This document shows positions 1-9,466 of a stretch of 64,000 bases of DNA, in pieces. Position 1 is the first letter of the stretch. Each line of letters opens with the position of its first letter. The stretch spans positions 103,702 to 167,701 of the forward strand of contig CAZWLJ010000003.1 of NCBI GenBank assembly GCA_964634605.1, read 5' to 3'. Source of the stretch: UPXZ01 sp964634605 (GTDB taxonomy: Bacteria; Bacteroidota; Bacteroidia; Bacteroidales; Paludibacteraceae). A program made the translations under genes and the position numbers. The notes below the pieces were generated by a model. That model worked only from the letters and a program-made list of their open reading frames with translations, had not been told where the DNA came from and ran no database searches.

Positions 1-1
1 C

Positions 2-1243
2 CAGATCAGGAGCCGGCGTATGCACGAAATAGCCGAACGCGGCCTTGCTGCCCACTGGAAATACAAAACCGGAGAAAGCGACGAATCGGAACTGGACAAA
101 TGGCTTAAAACCATTAAAGAGCTACTTGAAAACCCCGAACCCAATGCAATTGATTTTATTGACACCTTCAAATTAAATCTTTTTGCATCCGAAATATTTG
201 TTTTCACACCGAAAGGCGACATCAAAACCATTGCAAAAAATGCAACAGCGCTTGATTTCGCTTTCATGCTCCACTCCGACATCGGATACCAGAGCATTGC
301 CGCCAAGGTAAACCACAAACTGGTGCCTCTGAATACAAAACTCAACAGCGGCGACCAGGTGGAGATACTTACTTCTAAGAAACAAACGCCTCAGCCTGAA
401 TGGCTCACATACGTTACTACTGCTCACGCCAAGTCGAAACTTCAGAATTTTTTCAAAAAAGAAGAAAAAAACCTCGTAATCGAAGGACAGCAAAAAGTAG
501 AAAAAGTCATGTTATCATCTAACTTAGCACAAAACAATGAAAATCTGCAGGTGATTCTGAATTTCTACAACCTCTCGCAGCGAAACGATTTATTTCTTCA
601 GGTGGGACAAGGATCTATTAACGCGGAAGACATACCAGTAATACTTAAACCAAAATCACAAAGTGTGTTTTCGAAAATCCTGAAACCATTCGCCTCATCA
701 GCCGACAGAAAGGAAAAAACCGAGAAAATAGAGAAGACAGAGAAAAAAGAAGCACCCGCAGTGAAATCCGAGAAAAAAATTGATTTCAAAAAGACGTACA
801 AACTGAACGAACTCAACGCGGGCAAATCATACGAGCTGGCAAACTGTTGCCGCCCAATCCCGGGCGACGATGTGCTCGGCTACGTGACAGAACAAGGCAT
901 GATACAGATTCACAAGCGGCAGTGCAGCGTGGCAGCAGTAATAAAAAGCAATTTCGGAAACCGGATTGTGAACGTGGAATGGGGCGCCCACAAAGCACTT
1001 ACTTTCCTTGAACTACTCGAAATCAGGGGAATTGACAAAGTCGGTATTTTAATCGAGATTCTCAAAGTGATTTCCGAAGGTTATAGGGTCAACATCAAAA
1101 AAATAACCATCGAAAGTGAAAACGGATTGTTTACGGGCTATTTTGAAGTGCTCGTGCATGACACTGAAGACATCAGCAACCTGATTTCCAACTTGCTGAT
1201 AATCCCCGAAATTAACTCGGTTCACCGCGTTCAGTATAATTAA
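2..1243 (+). CDS. relA: RelA/SpoT-family (p)ppGpp synthetase/hydrolase, C-terminal part
   Basis: This is the 3' part of a long RSH alarmone enzyme that makes and/or degrades (p)ppGpp in the stringent response. The reading frame is open at the window edge, so the hydrolase domain and most of the synthetase domain lie outside. The first visible residues carry the end of the synthetase domain (QIRS.RMHEIAERGLAAHW). A TGS domain follows at about residues 52-112 counted from the Met at base 20, then a linker rich in Lys and Glu, the conserved-cysteine region with NCCRPIPGD at about 277-285, and a C-terminal ACT domain at about 330-405 (LLEIRGIDKVGIL). The Met at base 20 is internal, not the start. 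Whether this is a RelA- or Rel-type enzyme cannot be decided without the HD domain. Confidence 0.96.
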   Translation, partial: QIRSRRMHEIAERGLAAHWKYKTGESDESELDKWLKTIKELLENPEPNAIDFIDTFKLNLFASEIFVFTPKGDIKTIAKNATALDFAFMLHSDIGYQSIAAKVNHKLVPLNTKLNSGDQVEILTSKKQTPQPEWLTYVTTAHAKSKLQNFFKKEEKNLVIEGQQKVEKVMLSSNLAQNNENLQVILNFYNLSQRNDLFLQVGQGSINAEDIPVILKPKSQSVFSKILKPFASSADRKEKTEKIEKTEKKEAPAVKSEKKIDFKKTYKLNELNAGKSYELANCCRPIPGDDVLGYVTEQGMIQIHKRQCSVAAVIKSNFGNRIVNVEWGAHKALTFLELLEIRGIDKVGILIEILKVISEGYRVNIKKITIESENGLFTGYFEVLVHDTEDISNLISNLLIIPEINSVHRVQYN

Positions 1244-1352
1244 AGTCTTATCCAGGCTCCTTTCAGGCTGGATATCGCCTATCATCAGGTAATTAACGTG
1301 ACAGCAATTCACAGGAAACTGTTTTGCCCTCCCCCTGAAAGATTCAAACTCA

Positions 1353-2291
1353 CTAATGAGTCATTGCATATTCCATTTCTTTGAAAGTCTTCATTTGCAA
1401 TGATTTATCTTTATCGGTGACATCCTCCCGGCCCCTCAGACGAGTAAATACATGCAATTTCGAATCTGTCATTTCAACTTCAGTATAAGTTCCGTCGGAA
1501 TTTTTTATTCCTTTGAAAATCAACACGGCACTCACCGGATCAGCAGAGCCGTCCGATGTGCTTTTGTATGTTTTCAATTTTGTATTCCGGGGTAATGTGA
1601 TGCCGGATTGAAGATTTTTTCTTGTCAGGTCAATCAAATCCATAAGCTGCTGAAGAGATTGATAAGGCCTGTAAACATACCATTTGCCCTGTTCTCCGGA
1701 GGAAAGAACTTCAGTATTATACCCCAGTAAAGGACCTAACCCGGAGACCAAAGTCAGCATCTTGTTGGAGGAAACGATAATAGGATCAATGAAGAAAATC
1801 TTTTTCGGTTTTGTAAGACTGGTAAAAAAGCCGTTTTGTATCATATCGATAATGAGAGGGCAACCGGTAGATGAACCGGCAATATAGATATTTTTGTAAC
1901 CCAGATCACTCAATTTTTTATATTCATCCTTTATCGATATCTGCCAGTCTTTCCAGGTAGAATTCTTAAAGTCCTCATACGTTCTGCCATGTCCGCCAAG
2001 GAGCACCTGCGAGACATAGAATGTACCTGTACTATCAGCATAACCGCGCAGTTCGTCCCATTCAAAAGTGGTTGCACTATACCCGTGTGCAGCAATTATC
2101 ACAGGCATGTCTTTTTGGAGACCTGAAGGATCTGGAAATCTGGCTGAAATCAGATAATTTTCAGGGTGAACCAGCGACATGTCAAAAATCCGATCACCAT
2201 CCAGCATTGTAGCATCATCTATTTCAGGCATTTTATTGCATGAAACTAAAAGAACCGGTAATAAAAACAGCAAAATTCTATTCGTTTTCAT
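1353..2291 (-). CDS. Lipoprotein alpha/beta-hydrolase (esterase-like)
   Basis: The 312-residue protein has a lipoprotein signal with lipobox LVSC (Cys18), so it is probably anchored in a membrane facing the periplasm or cell surface. The hydrolase core shows an HG oxyanion region (AAHGYS, about 68-72), a second GGHGR turn (about 99-103), a nucleophile elbow GSSTG with candidate Ser141, and late Asp (SADPV) and His (KLHVFTR) residues in the order expected of a Ser-His-Asp triad. The order resembles small carboxylesterases and acylglycerol lipases. The substrate is unknown. It is transcribed toward relA/spoT, with about 110 bp between the stop codons. Both it and the barrel protein upstream are on the minus strand, 11 bp apart, so they could be cotranscribed. 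Confidence 0.75.
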   Translation of the reverse strand: MKTNRILLFLLPVLLVSCNKMPEIDDATMLDGDRIFDMSLVHPENYLISARFPDPSGLQKDMPVIIAAHGYSATTFEWDELRGYADSTGTFYVSQVLLGGHGRTYEDFKNSTWKDWQISIKDEYKKLSDLGYKNIYIAGSSTGCPLIIDMIQNGFFTSLTKPKKIFFIDPIIVSSNKMLTLVSGLGPLLGYNTEVLSSGEQGKWYVYRPYQSLQQLMDLIDLTRKNLQSGITLPRNTKLKTYKSTSDGSADPVSAVLIFKGIKNSDGTYTEVEMTDSKLHVFTRLRGREDVTDKDKSLQMKTFKEMEYAMTH

Positions 2292-2302
2292 TGTTGTTAT
2301 GA

Positions 2303-2839
2303 TTATTTTATTCGGTAATATACTTTCAGCTGGTAGAATACAGGAAACAAAGTTCCGGGACCTTTTTTCCCGTTGCTGTTAATAAAATTATAACCCAGAG
2401 AAGCCGAAAGAGTCAGCGGAACAGCAAACCGGTACGACATGCCGGATTCAAACTGAAGCAACGAAGAACTGTTTGGCAGAATATCAAACTCAGAATTATC
2501 ATAATGAGCCATAAAATAACCTGCATTCAGACCTGTAAAAATTTGCATGGGCTTTTTTCTGAAAAAACGCCAGTCGGCTCCAAGTGTAAAACTCTCCTGA
2601 CTGATGGCATTTGACCTGAAAGCACTTCCCAGACGGCTTGATACCATGGCTGCTTTCAGATGAATTCTTCTGTCCAGCAAAAAATCTGAAGCAAAATCAA
2701 CTCCAATTCCATTTTCCCAGTATAATTTCTGAGTCTTTTGAGCTACAATTCCTGCATTCAACTCATAATACTTTGTAAACTGAGCACTTGAATATCCAAC
2801 AGAAAGGATAAAGACAAATAAAAACGGCAGTCTTTTCAT
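2303..2839 (-). CDS. Small secreted outer-membrane beta-barrel-like protein
   Basis: I do not recognise a named family. The start is placed at the Met that begins a clear signal peptide (MKRLPFLFVF, cleavage near SSA-Q), giving 178 residues. The longer frame adds 14 residues that would overlap the -7 promoter element at 2861-2868. The mature protein alternates polar and aromatic residues in short strands typical of small 8-10 strand outer-membrane barrels and ends YYRIK. It has no cysteines and no catalytic motif that I can see. It lies 11 bp upstream of the lipoprotein esterase on the same strand, so the two may form an envelope operon. Confidence 0.55.
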   Translation of the reverse strand: MKRLPFLFVFILSVGYSSAQFTKYYELNAGIVAQKTQKLYWENGIGVDFASDFLLDRRIHLKAAMVSSRLGSAFRSNAISQESFTLGADWRFFRKKPMQIFTGLNAGYFMAHYDNSEFDILPNSSSLLQFESGMSYRFAVPLTLSASLGYNFINSNGKKGPGTLFPVFYQLKVYYRIK

Positions 2840-2860
2840 GATTCGATGTTTGAATTTCGG

Positions 2861-2868
2861 CAAATATA
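2861..2868 (-). promoter_or_regulatory. -7 promoter element (TATATTTG)
   Basis: On the minus strand the site reads TATATTTG, an exact match to the Bacteroidota -7 consensus TAnnTTTG. It lies 21 bp upstream of the ATG of the small barrel protein. No good -33 TTTG is visible at 17-21 nt. Confidence 0.5.
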
Positions 2869-3056
2869 ATACATTATTCAATATTTTGACTTAAAGATAT
2901 TTTTTTGAGAAACAAAAAAATATAAACAAGGTTTTATAAATGAATTAAAGCTAATTATAGATCACATTTATATCCTATTTTTTCTTTTCGAACTGTTAAA
3001 ACGAACATTTAATAAATCCCGCTGTTTATAAGATTGAAATCAATAAAAGAAAGAAT

Positions 3057-3509
3057 ATGAATAAATTATTATGTAAAACAGACAGCAAATGCTGTAAAAA
3101 TCCGACTGACTGGGGATTATTAGTATTAAGACTGGTTGCAGGAATCTTTATGCTCACACACGGCTGGGCAAAACTATCGAATTTTTCAGAAATGAGCGGG
3201 CAGTTTCCTGCAATGCTTGGAATGAGTTCACAAATGGGACTTATACTCATCATTTTTGCTGAGTTTTTCTGTTCCATAGCGTTGATACTTGGATTATTTA
3301 CCCGATTAGCTACTATTCCGCTTATTATCGGAATGGCTGTAGCAGCATTTATGGCACATGCAACCGATCCGTTCTCAGCCAGGGAATTGCCTCTGCTATA
3401 CCTGGGAGTATATGTAACTTTACTTCTTGCCGGCCCCGGTAAATATGCAATCGACACACTGATTTACAACAGATTCTGCCCCCGTGCAAAAAAGAAAACC
3501 GAAGCATGA
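3057..3509 (+). CDS. DoxX-family membrane protein
   Basis: The 150-residue DoxX-type integral membrane protein has four predicted transmembrane helices: about 18-38, 56-78, 81-100 and 108-125. The family signature is seen in RLVAGIFMLTHGWAKL and LGLFTRLATIPLI. DoxX proteins associate with redox and thiol homeostasis systems in other bacteria, and their biochemical role is not fixed. The N-terminus carries a small cysteine cluster (CKTDSKCC, residues 6-14) before the first helix, which could bind metal or form disulfides. It is a single-gene unit followed by a strong terminator. Confidence 0.85.
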   Translation: MNKLLCKTDSKCCKNPTDWGLLVLRLVAGIFMLTHGWAKLSNFSEMSGQFPAMLGMSSQMGLILIIFAEFFCSIALILGLFTRLATIPLIIGMAVAAFMAHATDPFSARELPLLYLGVYVTLLLAGPGKYAIDTLIYNRFCPRAKKKTEA

Positions 3510-3537
3510 CAAATCAAAAAAAACCACAATAACACAG

Positions 3538-3569
3538 AAAAGGATACGATGAAAATTGTATCCTTTTTT
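3538..3569 (+). terminator. Intrinsic terminator after doxX
   Basis: A 10-bp stem, AAAAGGATAC with GTATCCTTTT, closes a 10-nt loop and runs into a T6 tract. It lies 28 bp after the doxX stop. Confidence 0.85.
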
Positions 3570-3747
3570 GTTAAATTTTGCTTGTATAATCCCCCGAAAA
3601 GTAGTAACTTTAACCAATTTTTCGGATGTAAAACGAATAATTCAAAATGCAATTTTTTCACACATTTCACTCTTAACAACTCACTGAAATACAATAGATT
3701 AAAAAATTCAGAAATCGTGTGAGTTCATAGTTATAAATTAATTAAAA

Positions 3748-6288
3748 ATGACAGAGCAAGAAGACAAAATTATCAAAGTGAACATTGATGACGAGATGAA
3801 ATCGTCATACATCGATTATTCCATGTCTGTAATCGTTTCTCGTGCGTTGCCCGACGTTCGTGACGGGCTGAAGCCCGTTCACCGGAGGGTATTGTTCGGT
3901 ATGAATGAGTTGGGAAACAATTCAGACAAACCTTATAAAAAATCGGCCAGAATCGTTGGAGAAGTGATGGGGAAATTTCACCCGCACGGCGATTCATCTA
4001 TCTACGGTACTTTAGTGCGGCTCGCCCAACCGTGGGCAATGCGTTATACAATGGTTGACGGACAGGGTAATTTCGGCTCTGTGGACGGCGACGGAGCTGC
4101 AGCTATGAGGTATACCGAAGCAAGACTCCGGAAAATTGCCGAAGAAATGCTCGAAGACATCAACAAAGATACCGTAGACTTTCAGGGCAACTTTGACAAT
4201 ACACTCAGGGAGCCGAAAGTACTTCCGTCGAGAATACCTAACCTGATTGTAAACGGATCATCCGGTATTGCAGTAGGTATGGCTACCAATATGCCTACAC
4301 ATAATCTGTCGGAAACCGTAGATGCATGTGTAGCCTACATCGATAACAACGAAATTGAAATTTCTGAAATAATAAAAATCATAAAAGCACCCGATTTCCC
4401 AACGGGTGGCATCATTTACGGTTACGCTGGTGTAAAAGAAGCATTCGAAACCGGACACGGAAGAGTGGTAATCCGCGCACGTGCCGAAATCGAAACCGAG
4501 AACGGGCACGAGCGACTCATCATTACCGAAATTCCATATATGGTCAACAAATCGGAGCTGATCAAAGCGATAGCCAACATGGTATCGGAAAAAAGAATCG
4601 AAGGTATATCAAACATTACCGACGAGACCAACCGTGAAGGTATGCGAATTGTGATAGATATCAAACGCGATGCGAATCCGGGAGTAGTGCTGAATAAACT
4701 TTACAAATACTCAGCACTTCAATCTTCTTTCAGCGTAAACAACATAGCGCTGGTCAACAGCCGGCCAAAACAACTGAATATCAAGGAATTGATAAAATAC
4801 TTCGTTGAACACCGCCACGACGTGATAACCCGCCGCACTCAGTTTGAACTCAATGAAGCCGAAAAACGGGCTCATTTGCTGCAGGGTTTTATGATTATCC
4901 TGGACAATCTGGATGAGGCCATTCAGATAATACGGGATTCGCAGACACCTGACGAAGCCCGCTCCCGCCTGATGGAACGCTTTGAACTTTCTGACGTCCA
5001 GTCACGCGCCATTGTAGAAATGCGTCTGCGTCAGCTTACCGGCATGGAACAGGACAAGTTAAGGCTGGAGTACGAAGATTTGATGAAACAAATCGAACAT
5101 TTGAAAGAAATTTTAGAAAAAATTGAACTTCGGATGCAAATCATCAAAGACGAACTGCTCGAAATAAAAGAAAAATACGGCGACATACGCCGGACTGAAA
5201 TAGTTTATGCCTCAGAAGAATTCAATCCCGAAGATTTTTATGCCGATGACGAAATGGTAATCACGATTTCACATTTGGGATACATTAAAAGAACTGCATT
5301 GAGCGAATTCCGTTCGCAGGGACGGGGCGGAGTAGGTTCTAAAGGCAGCGATTTTCGCGACGAAGACTTCATCGAACACATTTACCCAGCCACAATGCAC
5401 AACACAATGCTCTTTTTCACGCAAAAAGGTCAGTGCTATTGGCTCAAGGTATATGAAATACCCGAAGGAACCAAAAACTCCAAAGGACGTGCCATTCAAA
5501 ATCTGCTCAACATCTCTTCGGATGATAAAGTAAACGCCTATATCCGCGTGAAAGGGCTTGATGATAAAGAATACATCAACTCTCACTTTGTTATTTTTGC
5601 CACAAAAAATGGTATTATCAAAAAAACCTCGCTGGAAGCCTATTCACGTCCGCGTCAAAACGGTGTAAGAGCCATCACGATACTTGAAAACGATGAGGTA
5701 ATAGAAGTACGGCTCACCGATGGTAATTCTGAAATAATCATGGCAAACCGAAACGGACGCGCTATCAGGTTCAATGAATCAAAAGTACGGGCTATGGGAC
5801 GTACGGCAGCTGGTGTGAAAGGCATGACGCTGGATAACGACGGACAAGATCAAATAATTGGCATGATTTGTGGTATAACCAATGACGAAGTGAATATTCT
5901 GGTTGTATCCGAGCAGGGTTACGGAAAACGTTCGGCACTGGAAGACTACCGGGTGACGAACCGGGGTGGAAAAGGGGTGAAAACCATCAACATTACCGAC
6001 AAAACCGGCAAACTGGTTTCGATAAAAGGTGTGATAGACGACAATGACCTGATGATCATCAACAAATCCGGAATCACCATCCGTGTAAGCGTGGCCGACT
6101 TGCGGGTAATGGGACGGGCCACACAGGGCGTAAGAATCATCAACCTCGAGAAACGCAACGACAGAATAGCTTCTGTATGTAAAGTGAACAAAGAAGAAGC
6201 CGAAGAAGCTATCCCTGAAAATGAGGAATCATCCGAATCGGATAAAACTTTGCAGGATAATGGTGAAAATGAATTATCAGACAAGTAA
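3748..6288 (+). CDS. gyrA: DNA gyrase subunit A
   Basis: GyrA, 846 residues, is the breakage-reunion subunit of gyrase, which introduces negative supercoils. The N-terminal domain carries YSMSVIVSRALPDVRDG, the quinolone-resistance region HPHGDSSIYG (78-87) and the catalytic Tyr122 in AAMRYTEARL, the same numbering as in E. coli. A coiled-coil region follows, then the six-bladed C-terminal propeller. The GyrA box is present as the variant QGRGGVGSKG at about residue 524, which favours gyrase over ParC. The tail is strongly acidic (EEAEEAIPENEESSESD). Residue 87 is Gly where E. coli has Asp. It is followed 58 bp later by a secreted TPR gene. Confidence 0.97.
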   Translation: MTEQEDKIIKVNIDDEMKSSYIDYSMSVIVSRALPDVRDGLKPVHRRVLFGMNELGNNSDKPYKKSARIVGEVMGKFHPHGDSSIYGTLVRLAQPWAMRYTMVDGQGNFGSVDGDGAAAMRYTEARLRKIAEEMLEDINKDTVDFQGNFDNTLREPKVLPSRIPNLIVNGSSGIAVGMATNMPTHNLSETVDACVAYIDNNEIEISEIIKIIKAPDFPTGGIIYGYAGVKEAFETGHGRVVIRARAEIETENGHERLIITEIPYMVNKSELIKAIANMVSEKRIEGISNITDETNREGMRIVIDIKRDANPGVVLNKLYKYSALQSSFSVNNIALVNSRPKQLNIKELIKYFVEHRHDVITRRTQFELNEAEKRAHLLQGFMIILDNLDEAIQIIRDSQTPDEARSRLMERFELSDVQSRAIVEMRLRQLTGMEQDKLRLEYEDLMKQIEHLKEILEKIELRMQIIKDELLEIKEKYGDIRRTEIVYASEEFNPEDFYADDEMVITISHLGYIKRTALSEFRSQGRGGVGSKGSDFRDEDFIEHIYPATMHNTMLFFTQKGQCYWLKVYEIPEGTKNSKGRAIQNLLNISSDDKVNAYIRVKGLDDKEYINSHFVIFATKNGIIKKTSLEAYSRPRQNGVRAITILENDEVIEVRLTDGNSEIIMANRNGRAIRFNESKVRAMGRTAAGVKGMTLDNDGQDQIIGMICGITNDEVNILVVSEQGYGKRSALEDYRVTNRGGKGVKTINITDKTGKLVSIKGVIDDNDLMIINKSGITIRVSVADLRVMGRATQGVRIINLEKRNDRIASVCKVNKEEAEEAIPENEESSESDKTLQDNGENELSDK

Positions 6289-6346
6289 TCAATTATAAGA
6301 TTTCTAAAAACAAGCAACATTTAACAAATAAAACTATTTTACGAAA

Positions 6347-7570
6347 ATGAAAAAACTATTTTTATCTATCAGTCTAATGATTGGATTTTCAGCTGCACTT
6401 TTTGCTCAAAAAGCAAACGTATCACAGGCTGAAAGTTTGACCCTTCAGGAAAAACCTGATTTTAAAGCTGCACGCGAGGCTATCAAGTCTGCGCTTACTG
6501 ACGAAAAGACCAAAAATGATCCAAAAACGTTTTTCACCGCCGGACTGATTGGTTATACCGAAAACGACTCGTACAGCAAACTTATGATGCTGGGTAAAGA
6601 AGTAGATCAGCTAAAAAAAGGAAAAGCCATCATGGAATCCTATGATTACTTCCTTAAAGCATACGAACTGGACCAAATGCCCAATGCAAAAGGAAAAGTA
6701 AAACCAAAATATGCAAAAAAAATCAAGGATATTATCAAAGAGTACTTTTCTACTCAATACAACCTGATTGGCTATGGAGCAAATTTATTTGATAAAAAAG
6801 ATTACAAAAATGCATATGATGTGTTCCGTACTTATCTTGACATACCAAAACTGCCGATGATGAACAACGAACTGTCAATGACAGACTCCACTTATCGGAT
6901 GATTAAGTATTTCGCAGCACTGGCCACCACCAACATGCAAAATCATGAAAAAGCCATCGAAATGTACAAAGACCTGGCTGACGACAATTATGAAACAAAA
7001 AATGTGTATCAGTTGCTTGCAGATGAGTATCGTACCATAAAAGACACTGTAAATTATCTGGCAACACTCGAACAGGGATTCCAGCTTTTCAACGATGATC
7101 CTTGGTTTCTTCAAAATATCATCAATCATTATATCTATGCCGATAAAATTGAAGAAGCATCAAAATACCTCGATGCAGCTATAGCACAGGCTCCTACAGT
7201 GGCAGAATACTACTATGTGAAAGGAAATGTGGATGAAAGACTTGGCAACTATGACTCTGCACGCAAGGCATTTGAAAAAGCGCTTGAACTTCAGCCAAAA
7301 ATGGCCAGTGCCTATGCCGGTATCGGACGCTTGGTATTTAACCAGGCAGTAGAAATGTTAAGAGCAGCCGACTCAATCAAAGACAACAAAATTTACAATA
7401 CTGAAGTAGCAAAAGCAAATGAAATCTTCAAACAATCATTGCCTTACATGGAAAAAGCCGTTGAACTTGATCCGAAAGACACCGATTTCAAACAAGCTCT
7501 GAAGATGCTCTACTACCGTCTGGGAGATAATGCAAACTACGAAAAGATTTCAAAAGAACTGGGTGAATAA
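6347..7570 (+). CDS. Secreted tetratricopeptide-repeat protein
   Basis: The 407-residue protein has an N-terminal signal peptide (MKKLFLSISL, cleavage near LFA-Q), so it is exported. The rest is helical and contains several TPR units. The clearest are at about 280-345 (AEYYYVKGNVDERLGNYDSA and the following AFEKALELQP) and about 360-395 (PYMEKAVELDPKDTD). TPR arrays are protein-interaction scaffolds. In Bacteroidota such periplasmic proteins often accompany outer-membrane assembly, but nothing here identifies the partner. It follows gyrA at 58 bp and may be cotranscribed, because no terminator separates them. A strong terminator follows it. Confidence 0.8.
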   Translation: MKKLFLSISLMIGFSAALFAQKANVSQAESLTLQEKPDFKAAREAIKSALTDEKTKNDPKTFFTAGLIGYTENDSYSKLMMLGKEVDQLKKGKAIMESYDYFLKAYELDQMPNAKGKVKPKYAKKIKDIIKEYFSTQYNLIGYGANLFDKKDYKNAYDVFRTYLDIPKLPMMNNELSMTDSTYRMIKYFAALATTNMQNHEKAIEMYKDLADDNYETKNVYQLLADEYRTIKDTVNYLATLEQGFQLFNDDPWFLQNIINHYIYADKIEEASKYLDAAIAQAPTVAEYYYVKGNVDERLGNYDSARKAFEKALELQPKMASAYAGIGRLVFNQAVEMLRAADSIKDNKIYNTEVAKANEIFKQSLPYMEKAVELDPKDTDFKQALKMLYYRLGDNANYEKISKELGE

Positions 7571-7605
7571 TTAACCCCTCGACTTTCAGAAAAAATTTCA
7601 TTCAG

Positions 7606-7640
7606 AAAGAGGCTGGTCGTAATGACCCAGCCTCTTTTAT
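7606..7640 (+). terminator. Intrinsic terminator after the TPR gene
   Basis: The stem AAAGAGGCTGG pairs with CCAGCCTCTTTT (one bulged C near the loop) and is followed by a T-rich tract. It is 36 bp after the TPR stop codon. Confidence 0.85.
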
Positions 7641-7917
7641 TTTCCTGCATTCGATTTTACATACACGGTAGTTTATCCGGCTGAAGAGAACTACCTGCAG
7701 GATCACATATTGTAACAGTCTGACTGTTTGAAGAATAACGATTATAGCACCAGCATTACCGCACAGCAACCAGTGATATAACTTCATGTTAAATATTTTC
7801 CACAACTTTACACCACTCTGTTACATGCTGAGATTTTTGAGTTTTGGATATAGGTTTTTTAGTCCGTACCTGTATCAGATTATTTTTGTCAAAAGGATAA
7901 CCGGATCATCGTTCAAT
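7641..7917. other. Intergenic stretch with no gene seen
   Basis: The stretch lies between the terminator of the TPR gene and the terminator of the convergent anchor-J lipoprotein gene. Short frames cross it on both strands but lack signal peptides, conserved motifs or a promoter in register. I see no tRNA or repeat here. Confidence 0.6.
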
Positions 7918-7950
7918 AAAAAAAACCGGAAGGAATTTCCGGTTTTTTTT
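7918..7950 (-). terminator. Intrinsic terminator of the receptor/lipoprotein operon (bidirectional)
   Basis: A perfect 14-bp inverted repeat (A8CCGGAA with TTCCGGT8) surrounds a 5-nt loop. Reading the minus strand it follows the anchor-J lipoprotein stop by 18 bp, and it has T-runs on both strands. Confidence 0.85.
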
Positions 7951-7967
7951 ATAATAATTTTAAGCTA

Positions 7968-9449
7968 TTATTTTACATTAAAATTTTTCACTTCCCAGGT
8001 GCCGGCTTTTGTAGCAGTTGATTTGTAAACGAGCGCCACCCTGATTTTCTTACCCGCGTATGCATTCAGACTGATGTCTCCTGAATTGTAGAAATCCCAG
8101 GTCGATGCATTTGTAAAGTTCGTAGGCAATTGAGTCCATGCAGCTGTATTTGGCAAGCCTGAAGTGTAATTTTCTGAAACCCATACACTGGCTTCATTAG
8201 CCGGAACTCCTCCGTATCTGAAAACATGGTCAAATGCCAGAGCTATATTCGTTTTTGAAGTCAGATCAATCTCGGGTGATATCAGCCAGTCCTCATTTGC
8301 CCGGTTCTGACTGCTTACATATCCGGTCATGTAGGCACATTTATAACTTGCGTTATAAGTCCATACTTCACTGCCAAGTACGTTTTGAGTGGTGAATTTT
8401 CCTAAATTGGATGCAAATGTTTCATAATAAATAGCATTACCCGGATCAAAAGGTTTATTTCCGCCCGATGTACCATCTTCCAGCAGGTAATAAGATGTGT
8501 TTTTCAAACCTGCAATTCCGAAATAGGCCGTAAGATCACCGTAAAGTGTTACCTTCTTCCCGAATAATGATTTGTTGTCTTTCAGATTGATACCGTTTCG
8601 CACTGCACCTGAAGGCAACTGAACTGCTATTGCCTGGCTCAGGTAAAGGGCTCCTGAATCGGCAACCAGAATATTGGTAGTCTGTGTACAGGTATCTCCA
8701 CTGAAATAAAATGAATTGCCTTTTCCGGCCACATACCATACATAGCCAACAATTGTTCCTTTCAGCCAGGCAGCTGTATTATTCTGATTATACGTACCGC
8801 CGAGCACTGAATAGGGTGAAGCACCCGTACCAAGTCCGTAATTTACATTTACTTTTACAGCTTCGCCGGTTGATACAACAAAGTTTTTCATCTCCCACGA
8901 ACCAGCTTTGGTATTTGTAGAAATATACTTGAATGCAATATGAATTTTCTTTCCGGCATAAGCGGTGAGGCTTAATTGTCCGGAGCTTTCAAATTCCCAG
9001 GCTCCCGGATCTCTGAAAGGATTGGTTACAACCTGTGTCCAGTTGGCAGTTGCAGGTAATCCCGAAACATAATTATCAGATATCCATACTGTTGCTTCAT
9101 TAGCCAGATCGGCAAAATAGCGTGCCACGTGGTCGAAGGTAAAGTGAGCTGTTGTAACCCCGGAAAGATCAATCTGTGGTGATATCAGCCAGTCTTCGTT
9201 CGCCAGGTTTTCACGAGTTGCGCTCACATATCCGGTCATGAATGCATAACCTCTGGAATCGCCTACCCACACCTGATCTCCGGTAACGCTTTGAGTGGTA
9301 AAATCACCTAAAGTTCCGTCTTCGAAAGTGTGAGTGTAGATTACCTTTTGCTCTTCAGGATTTTGCAGATCATAATCAGTTGCATTTGTGCATTTGGTAA
9401 AAACAGCCGTGCTCAATAACAACAATCCATATATTAAATTCTTATTCAT
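7968..9449 (-). CDS. Lipoprotein with two choice-of-anchor-J domains around an OB-like domain
   Basis: The 493-residue exported protein has a probable lipoprotein signal (Cys20, atypical lipobox VFTKC). Two clearly duplicated beta-sandwich domains occupy about 38-195 and 337-493. Each carries ANEDWLISP.IDL, FDHV.RY, ANEA.VW.S and AYAGKKI, which match the choice-of-anchor J / DUF5017-like adhesion fold. Between them at about 205-330 is a domain with KGTIVGYV, KKVTLYGDL and AGLKNTSYYLLEDG, resembling the OB-like DUF6359 type. Such domains bind extracellular ligands. It is the last gene of a receptor operon, 17 bp after the DUF5689 gene. The function is inferred only from this context. Confidence 0.75.
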   Translation of the reverse strand: MNKNLIYGLLLLSTAVFTKCTNATDYDLQNPEEQKVIYTHTFEDGTLGDFTTQSVTGDQVWVGDSRGYAFMTGYVSATRENLANEDWLISPQIDLSGVTTAHFTFDHVARYFADLANEATVWISDNYVSGLPATANWTQVVTNPFRDPGAWEFESSGQLSLTAYAGKKIHIAFKYISTNTKAGSWEMKNFVVSTGEAVKVNVNYGLGTGASPYSVLGGTYNQNNTAAWLKGTIVGYVWYVAGKGNSFYFSGDTCTQTTNILVADSGALYLSQAIAVQLPSGAVRNGINLKDNKSLFGKKVTLYGDLTAYFGIAGLKNTSYYLLEDGTSGGNKPFDPGNAIYYETFASNLGKFTTQNVLGSEVWTYNASYKCAYMTGYVSSQNRANEDWLISPEIDLTSKTNIALAFDHVFRYGGVPANEASVWVSENYTSGLPNTAAWTQLPTNFTNASTWDFYNSGDISLNAYAGKKIRVALVYKSTATKAGTWEVKNFNVK

Positions 9450-9466
9450 AAGATTATCCGTTATAA

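Noticed and set aside
1249..1274. Hairpin TATCCAG/CTGGATA after relA/spoT as a terminator
   Set aside because: Only 7 bp and no T-tract; too weak to call.
7786..8028. Plus-strand 80-codon frame after the TPR gene
   Set aside because: It runs through the 14-bp terminator and into the end of the lipoprotein gene on the other strand, with no conserved feature.
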